NCBI GenBank assembly: GCA_002351535.1
Contig: DEGR01000043.1
Location: 1 to 19,559 of the forward strand
DNA from: Lachnospira sp. UBA2821
Lineage (GTDB): Bacteria > Bacillota > Clostridia > Lachnospirales > Lachnospiraceae
Reading direction: 5' to 3'
DNA length: 19,559 bases
The stretch's first letter is position 1. Each line of letters begins with the position of its first letter. Both the position numbers and the translations under genes were made by a program. This document shows, one piece after another, positions 1-8,067 of this stretch. A model generated the notes under the pieces. The model did not search any database and was not told the DNA's origin. It saw only the letters and a program-made list of their open reading frames with translations.

Positions 1-72
1 ACAAGGTGATGATGAGCCAAATAATTACATGTTATCGTCTCTGTTCTCCCCAAATTTTTCTCCCTTTAATTA

Positions 73-309
73 TCATACTTCTATCTGTGCAATTATCTTA
101 TTTACTTCTCCTACCGTAATGTGAAGTTTACCGGCTATCTCCTCTACACTTACTCCCATATCAATATATGCCGTTACCATTCCTATCTGTTCACCTTCCT
201 GTCTGCCTTGGCTTTCGCCTTTTATTCTTTCTTCTTCTCTTATCTCTTCCATTGCTTTACACACATCTATCAACTCCTCTCGTTTTTTGCTTTTTGTATA
301 TGCATTGTA
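73..309 (-). pseudogene. C-terminal remnant of an Rpn-family (PD-(D/E)XK) nuclease/transposase
   Basis: The frame is open from just after an in-frame TGA at 310-312 to a TGA at 73-75. It encodes only the tail typical of Rpn-family recombination-promoting nucleases: a KREELIDVCKAMEE segment, a charged Glu/Lys/Gly/Gln-rich stretch (IKGESQGRQEGEQIG), then a short helix-turn-helix-like end (YIDMGVSVEEIAGKLHITVGEVNKII). Full-length relatives are about 300 residues with the nuclease core at the N terminus, and nothing of that core is seen here. The only early start is a TTG at 273 with GAGGAG directly abutting it, too close for a normal ribosome binding site, so I call a decayed fragment. In some Rpn genes this tail is made separately as a small isoform from an internal start, so a functional short protein is possible but unproven. 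Confidence 0.6.
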
Positions 310-371
310 TCATATTGTATATGATGAGTCAATTTGCTTTTTCATTCTAAAACAGTGCTTATTCTAATTTC

Positions 372-2384
372 TTAATTTCTCCCCTTTGTTCCCGGCTTTG
401 ATTTCATATCATAAATGTAAAAATCTTTTGGATTTTTATTTGTATTTTTATCTATATGCATTTTTCTTACCTCTGTTTTAGTAAATATACATCTGTTTCT
501 AAATGATTTGTCCATTACCCTTTTATAACTATCATAATCATACTCATTACTGCCTTTGTTTCTGTAAGTTAATCTATCTAAAAATTCTGCTTCCCAACAT
601 TTTGTTTTTTGGTTATAAGAAAAGCATGTATAACCCTTCCATACACCAGTCACTTTATTATAAATTTTATTAAATCTCTCCTTAGAACCTCCATAATAGT
701 AAATTCTACCATTGTCAGGTAGTTTAGCAACAAAATCTTTAATTATTATATCTGAAGTCGGATGTTTGCTATACTTTGCTCCTTTTTCAAAAAATTCCCA
801 CTTATTAAAGTATCTGCCATCATACCAACAGTCATACATATAGTCAAATCCTCTATATGTATTATCATCTTTATAAAGATATGAGTATCCCTTAGAACTG
901 CCTCCAAACACCGAAGTTAAAACAACCAGTCGCACATAACTTCCTTTTCCCACCTTTTTTGCAACTTTTGACCATGTTAACTCATTTTTTTTCGGAATGC
1001 CATCTTCTACTTTCTTATTACCGTAATAGCTTATCTGCTTTCTTATACTGCTCCATGATGTATTTTTTGAAAAATCATCTTTAGAACCGTCAAATTTGTA
1101 TTTATGCTTTAGCATATTTGAGTCAATACCCTGACCTCCACCACTGCCCGAGCCACCATAAGTCTGTTTCTTACCATTATATGTGACATCAACCAGATAA
1201 TGTGCATATGAACTCCATTCCCACTCTGCCTTTGGACTTAAAGTTTTTGCCACTGAGGCCATCTCAGACGGAAAGCCTAAAGAATCTAATATATATGGAT
1301 ATAATCTACTCACCAATAATCCTTTTGAATCCGTTCTGTAAAAAGGATTCTGTATATAAAAATCCTGATCAACATGTGGCGAAGTCGAAAGTCCATAATA
1401 TGGCGATATCTTACTCTTTTTCAACTCACCACGTACATAGGCACCCGAATATAAACAAATACTATTAAGTCCCTTTTGAACAGCATCCATTTTTTCAAAG
1501 AACGACATAGATTTATCTGTATATTTTTCAATCAAATATCGTTCCATTGACGTTAATTTCGGACAATTTATCTTTTTACCAGCATACGTATACTTTGTTT
1601 CAAAATTACCATTTGAATAATATTCAGTCCTTGTCATTACCTTTAAATTTCCACCATCAACATTATATCCCTCGAAAATATATCCACCATTAACACGGTA
1701 TTTTTTCTTATCTGTATACTTCACATCTGCAAATATATCCTCACATTTTGAAATCACTGCTGCTCCATTCTTTAATTTTGTATTATCATCGACAATAACA
1801 AAACTATCCGGATCTGGATTATTAGTCTTAACATAAAAATAATGGCACACATTCTTACTCAATGGTTTTATTGAATATTTATAACTCCCAACAGTCTTTT
1901 CTTTACTACTTTTCTTCGATTGCACCAGTTTCATGCTATTTTTCCATCCAACTTTTTTATTCATAATTAACTTTTTCATAGAATATACATAACCATATGG
2001 TACAGTAAACGTTGCATGTTTATTAATTCCACTAAATGCATTTTCCTCTATTTCATTAATTGAAGATGGCAAAATAACGCTCTTAACCTTACTTCTATTT
2101 CTAAATGCATTTTTGGCTATTTTATTTACCTCAAAATCTCCATAATCCACATTACCACATACCATAAGTATACTACTCTTTATCTCCACAACATCCACAT
2201 TATTACTCACAGAAACAACTTCAGCAGTGTAACCTCTTTCATTTAAAACTCTATACACTACACCACCATAAGTTACTGTTAAATCTTTTGCATATGTCTT
2301 TTCACTTTTTAAAAATAGCAATGCTATTATCATAACCACAATAAAAGACACTTCTAATCCGAATTTCTTTGTATTATGCTTCAT
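372..2384 (-). CDS. Secreted LRR_5 protein with a catalytically dead transglutaminase-like domain
   Basis: Exported 670-residue protein, last gene of the operon, 22 nt after the SGNH gene. I chose the ATG at 2384 because AGGGG lies 7 nt upstream; the ATG at 2390 sits almost on top of that site. A signal peptide covers about residues 1-33 (hydrophobic core, then TYA-KD). Residues about 34-130 form BspA-type LRR_5 repeats (INEIEENAFSG). Residues about 290-410 read like a transglutaminase/protease-like fold: a FEKMDAVQKGLNSI helix, then SKGLLVSRLYPYILDSLGF where active relatives carry the Cys, then a conserved-looking His (H395) before an NGK turn. No Cys stands at the active position, and the expected Asp aligns with Gly410. 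The last 260 residues are Tyr- and Lys-rich and match nothing I recognise. A binding or scaffold role is the likeliest. No wall-sorting motif is visible, and no terminator follows. Confidence 0.8.
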   Translation of the reverse strand: MKHNTKKFGLEVSFIVVMIIALLFLKSEKTYAKDLTVTYGGVVYRVLNERGYTAEVVSVSNNVDVVEIKSSILMVCGNVDYGDFEVNKIAKNAFRNRSKVKSVILPSSINEIEENAFSGINKHATFTVPYGYVYSMKKLIMNKKVGWKNSMKLVQSKKSSKEKTVGSYKYSIKPLSKNVCHYFYVKTNNPDPDSFVIVDDNTKLKNGAAVISKCEDIFADVKYTDKKKYRVNGGYIFEGYNVDGGNLKVMTRTEYYSNGNFETKYTYAGKKINCPKLTSMERYLIEKYTDKSMSFFEKMDAVQKGLNSICLYSGAYVRGELKKSKISPYYGLSTSPHVDQDFYIQNPFYRTDSKGLLVSRLYPYILDSLGFPSEMASVAKTLSPKAEWEWSSYAHYLVDVTYNGKKQTYGGSGSGGGQGIDSNMLKHKYKFDGSKDDFSKNTSWSSIRKQISYYGNKKVEDGIPKKNELTWSKVAKKVGKGSYVRLVVLTSVFGGSSKGYSYLYKDDNTYRGFDYMYDCWYDGRYFNKWEFFEKGAKYSKHPTSDIIIKDFVAKLPDNGRIYYYGGSKERFNKIYNKVTGVWKGYTCFSYNQKTKCWEAEFLDRLTYRNKGSNEYDYDSYKRVMDKSFRNRCIFTKTEVRKMHIDKNTNKNPKDFYIYDMKSKPGTKGRN

Positions 2385-2406
2385 AATCATTCCCCTTTCT
2401 CAGCAT

Positions 2407-3816
2407 TTAAATTCTCTTTTCAACAGCATACATCTTTCCATCTTTTTCAGTTATTACAATTGCCTTCGTCTCCCCTTTCTTATATATTGATTGAGGTATA
2501 TATATTCCATAACCATAATCTCTTTTTTGAGTGTTTTCCCTCACATCATTTAACGCAGGAAACGCCTCAAACGTATATATTTTTCCTTCACTAACTATCT
2601 GAATATAAATGTTAGAAGATTCACTGGTAAAATCAGAATCTGTGTATCCATACAACTCCACCAATCCCAGATTATTTTTTTCATCAACATTTAACTTCAC
2701 ATTGTCTGCACTATCCATTGTATACTCAGGTAAATAATCCGTTTCCTGTGCCGGAACAATTGGAATGCTCTCCTGCAACTGTTTCAAATGTCTTTCAGCC
2801 AATTCTATAACTACATAGTCATATGGTTGCGTTTCCATTACAGATAAATTATATGGTACGGCCTTTGTAAAACTACAATGTGCAAACTCCTCTGACATAA
2901 ACGGAGTAAGAGCATTTCCAAATGAATCTCTGAACATAAGTAATGACCCTTTAGCATTTTCATTCCATGAATCAAATTTCATCATATCCGTAGTAACCTT
3001 CTTACCTTTATAATTATAATGAAAATAATAGTCATACATAATATTAACATCTCTTGCATTACCATTTGGATATAACATCTGATACAAATCCCCTGTAAAA
3101 TTTTTTATACCATAATAATGTACTTTATCAAAATCAATTCCCTCTAATCCAAATGATTTTAATATAGCCTTATGTGCTAAAGCTGCTCCCTGATTATTCC
3201 AATGTGTATCCATCTTATGATATAATACTCTATCATCATTATTAAATACATATTTAAGATTAACATTATTAACATTATCATCGGACAAATACTTGCATAA
3301 CACATCATAATCAGATTCTTCCTCCCCTTTTCTGTAATAATAAGGCATATTCTCATTATACAATGTGTTTTTATTAGGTGCTATCGTAAAAACAAATTTT
3401 GCCCCCTTACTTTGCACATATTGCTGTATTAAATATAAGACTCTTGAACAATTATGCAACTGCCTTTTGTTCATCCTGTTTAGTCCGCAATAATCATCTA
3501 TAGTGTCACTGTAATAAAGCCATCCATTACTACCAACAACTACATTTTTCTCACTAGAAGTAAAAAATACATTTCTTAATATACATGCATTCAAACCCGC
3601 CATGTCCTGACGAAATCCAAAATTATCATTAAAATAATCTGTATACTGTGAAAAATAATTCTTATTCCATTTCCCATACTGTTTTATTAAAGGTTTCTTA
3701 TGTAATTCCCTTTTTTCTATTGATTCATTATTAGAATAAAATGACATACTACATAATGGAAAAATACAAATTACAACAAATAAAATAACATATATTATGT
3801 AACTTCTTTTTTTCAT
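2407..3816 (-). CDS. AlgX/AlgJ-like SGNH (DHHW-family) O-acetyltransferase partner of MBOAT
   Basis: About 469 residues, anchored by one N-terminal hydrophobic segment (roughly residues 5-25) and otherwise extracellular. The conserved DTHWNNQGA motif supplies Asp203 and His205, and RDSFGNA supplies Ser298. This is the Asp-x-His plus Ser arrangement of alginate acetyltransferases; the spacing from Asp to Ser is 95 residues, as in AlgX (Asp174, His176, Ser269). The protein should take an acyl group delivered by the adjacent MBOAT and transfer it to an extracellular acceptor, most likely a glycan. The C-terminal 120 residues after the core look beta-rich and may bind the acceptor. Start choice is uncertain: GGAAGGA lies 12 nt before the ATG at 3816 and 6 nt before a TTG at 3822, whereas the ATGs at 3828 and 3837 are badly spaced. 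Function by homology is solid, but the acceptor is unknown. Confidence 0.85.
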   Translation of the reverse strand: MKKRSYIIYVILFVVICIFPLCSMSFYSNNESIEKRELHKKPLIKQYGKWNKNYFSQYTDYFNDNFGFRQDMAGLNACILRNVFFTSSEKNVVVGSNGWLYYSDTIDDYCGLNRMNKRQLHNCSRVLYLIQQYVQSKGAKFVFTIAPNKNTLYNENMPYYYRKGEEESDYDVLCKYLSDDNVNNVNLKYVFNNDDRVLYHKMDTHWNNQGAALAHKAILKSFGLEGIDFDKVHYYGIKNFTGDLYQMLYPNGNARDVNIMYDYYFHYNYKGKKVTTDMMKFDSWNENAKGSLLMFRDSFGNALTPFMSEEFAHCSFTKAVPYNLSVMETQPYDYVVIELAERHLKQLQESIPIVPAQETDYLPEYTMDSADNVKLNVDEKNNLGLVELYGYTDSDFTSESSNIYIQIVSEGKIYTFEAFPALNDVRENTQKRDYGYGIYIPQSIYKKGETKAIVITEKDGKMYAVEKRI

Positions 3817-3842
3817 GTTCAAACTCATTCCTTCCATACATA

Positions 3843-5249
3843 TTAAAATTGAAAATATATAAATGGATTATAATTAGCTGAAGACAAGTTAAGCACGCAT
3901 AAAAAAAGCAGAATAATACTTATAACATAAGAACACCATTCCAGTCTGCTTAACTTTTTCCTTGCAATTTGCGTAATTGGAATAGAAAATATAATCGACA
4001 TTATAGCCATTGTAATAAAATATGGGGTCAGTCTTCCCAAAATCCATGTAACAGATACATATGACAAATGTATTCCAGTAAACATTTTATTAATAATAAA
4101 TAGTCCCTGTGACAATGTATCAGCCCTAAAAATAACAAATGCCAGCACCACAACTACCATTGTATATACATGTCCTATTATTCTTCCTATTATATTCTTT
4201 TGCAATTTTTCCTGTGGTATAATTCCATATGATTCAAGCATACTTACACTTCCATGAATTAAGCCCCACACAACAAAAGTCCAATTTGCCCCATGCCATA
4301 ATCCCGTTACAAAAAAAACAATAAACTTATTCATACATGTTCTAAGTTCTGATTTTCTATTACCTCCCAATGGAATATACAGATAATCCTTAAACCATGT
4401 CGATAACGATATATGCCATCTTCTCCAGAATTCCTTAACAGATCCTGCTATATACGGATAATTAAAATTCTCCTTTATTGAGAATCCAAACATATTGCCT
4501 AACCCTATTGCCATATCCGAATATCCTGAAAAATCATAATATATCTGAAATAAATATGATAATGCCGCCATCCACGCAATCAATATATTATAATCAGAAT
4601 GGCTATATGTAAAACAACTGTCTGCCATTTCACCCATAGTATTTGAAATCAAAATTTTTTTGGTCAGTCCAAATATGAATCTTCTAATTCCCTGTGCAAC
4701 ATTATTTATCCTAAACTCTCTTTTCTTAAACTGAATATATATATCTTCATATCTTACAATAGGTCCGGCTACAAGCTGTGGAAAAAAAGATATATATAAA
4801 AGAACATAAAAATAATTCTTCTGACATAATTCCTTTTTTCTATATACATCAATTACATATGATAATGCCTGAAATGTAAAAAAAGATATTCCTACCGGTA
4901 ATGTTACGACAGGCACTCGTATATGAGTGCCTGCAATAATGTTTATATTATTTATAATAAATCCACTATATTTATAAATAATCAGAACGGATATATTAGA
5001 TACAACAGCTAGTATTAATCCGATTTTTTTAATTTCTGTTCTCTCAATAGTCACAATCAGTCCGAACAAATAGTTTACAATTGTCGACATTATCATAAGT
5101 AATATATACACCGGCTCACCAAATGCATAAAATATAAGACTTGCTATTATAAGCAATGCATTTTTCAACTTTATTCCAGGTACTATATAATACAGTATTA
5201 GTGTAATCGGTAAAAAAGCAAACAAAAATATACCTGAGCTAAAAACCAT
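3843..5249 (-). CDS. MBOAT-family membrane O-acyltransferase (AlgI/DltB-like)
   Basis: A 468-residue polytopic membrane protein of normal family length that passes an acyl group from the cytoplasm to the outer face of the membrane. It opens with MVFSSGIFLFAFLPI, the usual MBOAT start, followed by many hydrophobic segments. Family signatures are intact: FFPQLVAGPIVRY, IYYDFSGYSDMAIG, FWRRWHISLSTWFKDYLYIPLGGNR and GLWHGANWTFVVWGLIHG, whose His319 is the invariant active-site His; His279 lies in RRWHIS. It ends in NPFIYFQF, also typical. I chose the ATG at 5249 because GGAG lies 6 nt upstream; a longer reading would need a TTG at 5261. It follows the upstream gene by 17 nt and precedes the SGNH gene by 26 nt, the classical two-gene acetylation pair. 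DltA and DltC are absent nearby, so a role in D-alanylation is unlikely. Confidence 0.95.
   Translation of the reverse strand: MVFSSGIFLFAFLPITLILYYIVPGIKLKNALLIIASLIFYAFGEPVYILLMIMSTIVNYLFGLIVTIERTEIKKIGLILAVVSNISVLIIYKYSGFIINNINIIAGTHIRVPVVTLPVGISFFTFQALSYVIDVYRKKELCQKNYFYVLLYISFFPQLVAGPIVRYEDIYIQFKKREFRINNVAQGIRRFIFGLTKKILISNTMGEMADSCFTYSHSDYNILIAWMAALSYLFQIYYDFSGYSDMAIGLGNMFGFSIKENFNYPYIAGSVKEFWRRWHISLSTWFKDYLYIPLGGNRKSELRTCMNKFIVFFVTGLWHGANWTFVVWGLIHGSVSMLESYGIIPQEKLQKNIIGRIIGHVYTMVVVVLAFVIFRADTLSQGLFIINKMFTGIHLSYVSVTWILGRLTPYFITMAIMSIIFSIPITQIARKKLSRLEWCSYVISIILLFLCVLNLSSANYNPFIYFQF
4910..4933. other. 9-bp inverted repeat inside the MBOAT gene
   Basis: CAGGCACTC (4910-4918) pairs with GAGTGCCTG (4925-4933) around GTATAT. 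It is GC-richer than its surroundings and encodes an AGTHIRVPV segment between membrane spans. No T run follows on either strand, so it is not a terminator. Confidence 0.5.
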
Positions 5250-5266
5250 TTCATTCTCCAATCATA

Positions 5267-7228
5267 TTAATACACATTATTTTTTATGTACTGACTTGAA
5301 TACCCGACACCATAATAATTATGTCCTCCCTGGAACTGTAATTCAGGGTCGTATACCCTTCCATTTATTTCTGTCCATCCATGAGGTGTATATCCTCCAC
5401 GTATAGCTGTAACCTGACCAACAACAACGTGACAATCATATCCTATAGTCCTTGCCATTAAAGCAAATGCTGCCGCAAAGCTATAACAATTACCCCTTCT
5501 TGTTGCAAGCATATCTGCTGCCCAATCATATACCCAATCATTATATCCGACAAAAGCTCCCTTTGTTAAATACCTGAAATTGGCTTTATTTGCCATAAAA
5601 TAATAGCACGCAGCTAATTTCTGCTCACTCGTCATATTATTAGTAGTAATTGCATTAACAACTGAAAGTACCTGATCATATGCCGCTTTTCTCTTCTCCG
5701 TAATATGACCATCTTCCAAAGGATAACCTCCTACATTATTACTTAAGGTTTTAGCACCATCCGGCTCAAAATAATACCAAATATGATCAAGATTTATCCA
5801 ACCTGTAAGTGCATTACCTAAGCCTCCAAAGTAATATTGTCTTCCGTCTATCTCTCTCCATTCATCCTGTAGCATCCTAGCCCGTTCGTCAAAATAATAT
5901 TTAGTACCATTCATCGAAACAAGTCCATTTTTCTTAGCCTTTGCATTTTTTCCAAAATAATATCTATGTCCTTTATAATCTCTCCATGTCGAAATCTGTA
6001 ATTTTCCAGAATTATCAAATGAAAAATATTCCCCCTCTATTAACTTTACAGTATCAACATATGCATGTCCCTTTTTATTGAAATAATATTTATTATGTTC
6101 GAATTTTCTCCAGCAGTTTTCCTGCTTCCTTGCCTTGCTACTAAAACCATAATAGTAATTATCTATCTTCTTAACAGTATTTTTATAAGCTTCTCCTCTT
6201 TCTCCAAAATAATACTTATTCCCTTTATAACTCTTCCAGCATAATTTAATCATTCTGCCTTTTTGAGTAAATCCATAATATTCTCCATTTATATTCTTAA
6301 CAGTATTTTTATAAGCTTTTCCTCTTTTTCCAAAATAGTACTTGTTATCCTTATTACTTTTCCAACAATTTCTAGCCATTCTGCCTTTTTCGTTAAAATA
6401 ATAATAATCACCATCTATTAACTGTATTGTATTCTTATATGCCTTTCCATTCTTTCCAAGATAATACTTATTTTCTTTATTCGTTCTCCAGGAATTTTTA
6501 ACCATTCTGCCTTTTTCATTAAAATAATAATAATCACCATCTATTAAAGCAACTGATTTTGTATATGCCTTTCCAAAATCGTTAAAATAATATCTATTTC
6601 CTTTATACTTTCTCCAGCAATTCTTAAGTTTTCTTCCCTTTTTGCTAAAATTATAATAAAAGCCATTAATTTTTTTCACTGTATTCTTATAGGCCCTTCC
6701 TTTTTCACCAAAATAATAGTTCTCTCCTCTATATTCCTTCCATCCATTTGTAAAAATACTTCCATCCTTATTGAAATAATAATACTCTCCGTTTATTTTT
6801 TTCAATGTATTGTGTAACATTTTATTCTTTACATAATATCTTACTTCCCCATCTTTATCCCTTACCCATCCATTTTTCTTAGGCTCTACCTGTGTTGGGG
6901 TCTGTATTGGTATTGAGGTCGATTCCTCTGTTGACTCTTTTGTCATTGTTTCTTCTGGTGTAAATTTCTCTGTTGTTACTTCTTCCGGCGTCGATTTTTC
7001 TGTTGTTACTCCTTCTGGGTTGATTTTTTCTGTTTTACTTTCTTTTGTTATAACTTCTTTTGTAGTTATTTCTTTTATTGTCGTCTCTTGTGTTACTGAT
7101 TCACTTATCAGCTTACCATTAATACTATTATTATTTATATCTGCACCTTGTACACTTTTGTAAGATACAGCTATTAACACCAATGACATAACAACTCCAT
7201 ATACTATAACCCTTATTCTGTCTTTCAT
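5267..7228 (-). CDS. Secreted wall-binding-repeat protein with C-terminal transglutaminase-like domain
   Basis: 653 residues, started at the ATG with GGAGG 9 nt upstream. Layout: signal peptide (1-28, VQG-AD); Thr/Glu/Lys-rich linker (about 45-115, repeated TTKE/TTEK); choline/glucan-binding-type aromatic repeats (about 120-495); transglutaminase/protease-like domain (about 510-653). The repeats keep an exact 42-residue register, with Trp at 121, 163, 205, 247, 289, 331, 373, 415 and 457, each unit pairing a YYFGxxGxAYKNT half with a YYYFxxKGRM half. The catalytic set is present: Cys581 (RRGNCYSF), His616 (TPHGWTEI) and Asp627 (VYDPEL). Family members hydrolyse or cross-link peptides; which of these happens here cannot be read from sequence. 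The repeats should hold it on teichoic acid or glycan at the wall. It lies 18 nt after the lipoprotein gene and 17 nt before the MBOAT gene. Confidence 0.88.
   Translation of the reverse strand: MKDRIRVIVYGVVMSLVLIAVSYKSVQGADINNNSINGKLISESVTQETTIKEITTKEVITKESKTEKINPEGVTTEKSTPEEVTTEKFTPEETMTKESTEESTSIPIQTPTQVEPKKNGWVRDKDGEVRYYVKNKMLHNTLKKINGEYYYFNKDGSIFTNGWKEYRGENYYFGEKGRAYKNTVKKINGFYYNFSKKGRKLKNCWRKYKGNRYYFNDFGKAYTKSVALIDGDYYYFNEKGRMVKNSWRTNKENKYYLGKNGKAYKNTIQLIDGDYYYFNEKGRMARNCWKSNKDNKYYFGKRGKAYKNTVKNINGEYYGFTQKGRMIKLCWKSYKGNKYYFGERGEAYKNTVKKIDNYYYGFSSKARKQENCWRKFEHNKYYFNKKGHAYVDTVKLIEGEYFSFDNSGKLQISTWRDYKGHRYYFGKNAKAKKNGLVSMNGTKYYFDERARMLQDEWREIDGRQYYFGGLGNALTGWINLDHIWYYFEPDGAKTLSNNVGGYPLEDGHITEKRKAAYDQVLSVVNAITTNNMTSEQKLAACYYFMANKANFRYLTKGAFVGYNDWVYDWAADMLATRRGNCYSFAAAFALMARTIGYDCHVVVGQVTAIRGGYTPHGWTEINGRVYDPELQFQGGHNYYGVGYSSQYIKNNVY
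5860..6868 (-). repeat. Tandem 126-bp repeats encoding the aromatic wall-binding units
   Basis: Eight consecutive 126-bp units (42 codons) between the Trp codons at residues 121 and 457 of the wall-binding protein, with no register shift. Some neighbours are almost identical as DNA: the stretch starting at 6376 recurs at 6502 over more than 40 bases with one clear difference. Such arrays can gain or lose units by recombination. Confidence 0.85.
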
Positions 7229-7246
7229 CCTTTTGTTCCTCCAATT

Positions 7247-8005
7247 TTATTCAATATAATCTATATAATCTATTCCTTTTACAGTATGTGTGTACACTGT
7301 AAAAGTTGGATAATAAAAAATTCCATCCTGTTCTCCTTCGTAATAACAACTTGATGCATGCAATGAATCAGATGGTTTTCCTATTGCATTTATCAAAGAA
7401 TCTATATCAGATCCTACATACTGCTGCGCCTTCTCTTTTTGCTCCTCAGGTGAAAGTTCAGGCTGCTGTTCGGGCTGTTGTTGTGCGTCTGTCTGTGGCT
7501 GCACTTCTGTTTGCGGCTGTGCATCCGTTTGTGGTTGTGTTTCAGGTTGTGTTTCAACTATTATCATTGAAGTTTCCTGCACCGTCTCTGTAACCATTTC
7601 TGTTGGTTTTTCAGACGTTATATAAGAACTGTTAACATAACATTCTTCGTTACCATTTATACTTATCTTAGACCACCCGTTTTCCAATGTGCCAAGTCGT
7701 TTTACCTCTTCTCCTGCATTCAACACTGTAACTATTTCACCTTCTGTATCAGGTTTATTCCTTACATTTATAGCCGATACAGCATACATTGTATCATTGG
7801 TAACTGTCAGTCCCGTTGTTGTCTCCTGTATACTTTGCTGTGTTGTTGTTTCTTCTGTTTCTTTTGTTTTTTCTGTGTTTTTTTTCTCCGATGTTGTCTC
7901 TTTCTTAATCTGCGATACTGTTGTCTTATCCGTTTGTTTGCTTCCACAACTGCAAAGTGTTAACACACTCATGACAGCCAATACTATTATCAAATGCTTT
8001 CTCAT
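7247..8005 (-). CDS. SH3b-domain lipoprotein
   Basis: 252 residues. The N terminus MRKHLIIVLAVMSVLTLCSCGS is a lipoprotein signal with lipidation Cys20, so the protein is membrane-anchored on the outer face. It continues with a Thr/Glu/Lys-rich linker (about 23-68), one bacterial SH3 domain (about 72-131: YAVSAINVRNKPDTEG, then GWSKISI, then CYVNSSYI), a Gln/Pro/Thr-rich spacer (about 150-185) and a C-terminal domain (about 188-252). SH3b domains usually bind peptidoglycan peptides. The C-terminal part (YVGSDIDSLINAIGKPSDS, then FTVYTHTVKGIDYIDYI) vaguely recalls small BamE/SmpA-like lipoprotein folds, but I would not assign it. The start is supported by AGAGGA before the ATG. The 62 nt to the preceding gene show no terminator. 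A structural envelope role beside the acyltransferase is likely. Confidence 0.85.
   Translation of the reverse strand: MRKHLIIVLAVMSVLTLCSCGSKQTDKTTVSQIKKETTSEKKNTEKTKETEETTTQQSIQETTTGLTVTNDTMYAVSAINVRNKPDTEGEIVTVLNAGEEVKRLGTLENGWSKISINGNEECYVNSSYITSEKPTEMVTETVQETSMIIVETQPETQPQTDAQPQTEVQPQTDAQQQPEQQPELSPEEQKEKAQQYVGSDIDSLINAIGKPSDSLHASSCYYEGEQDGIFYYPTFTVYTHTVKGIDYIDYIE
7451..7558 (-). repeat. Gln/Pro/Thr-rich minisatellite in the lipoprotein gene
   Basis: Short degenerate tandem repeats encode alternating QPQT, QPET and DAQPQT units (residues about 150-185). This is probably an extended spacer lifting the C-terminal domain off the membrane, and a place where length could vary by slippage. 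Confidence 0.7.
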
Positions 8006-8067
8006 TTTGTTTCCTCTTTCTATGTATTATTATTTTCGTTCTATAAGACCATTGTCAGCACATAAAT

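Noticed and set aside
310..324. Small inverted repeat TCATAT/ATATGA as a terminator for the operon
   Set aside because: Only six AT-dominated pairs and no T run on the minus strand follow it.
1202..1468. Plus-strand open frame of 88 codons within the LRR/transglutaminase-like gene
   Set aside because: It lies antisense to a well-supported gene, with no ribosome binding site and no recognisable domain.
3843..5249. DltB assignment for the MBOAT protein
   Set aside because: No dltA, dltC or DltX-like gene adjoins it, and the partner is an AlgX/AlgJ-type SGNH protein; a general O-acyltransferase call is safer.
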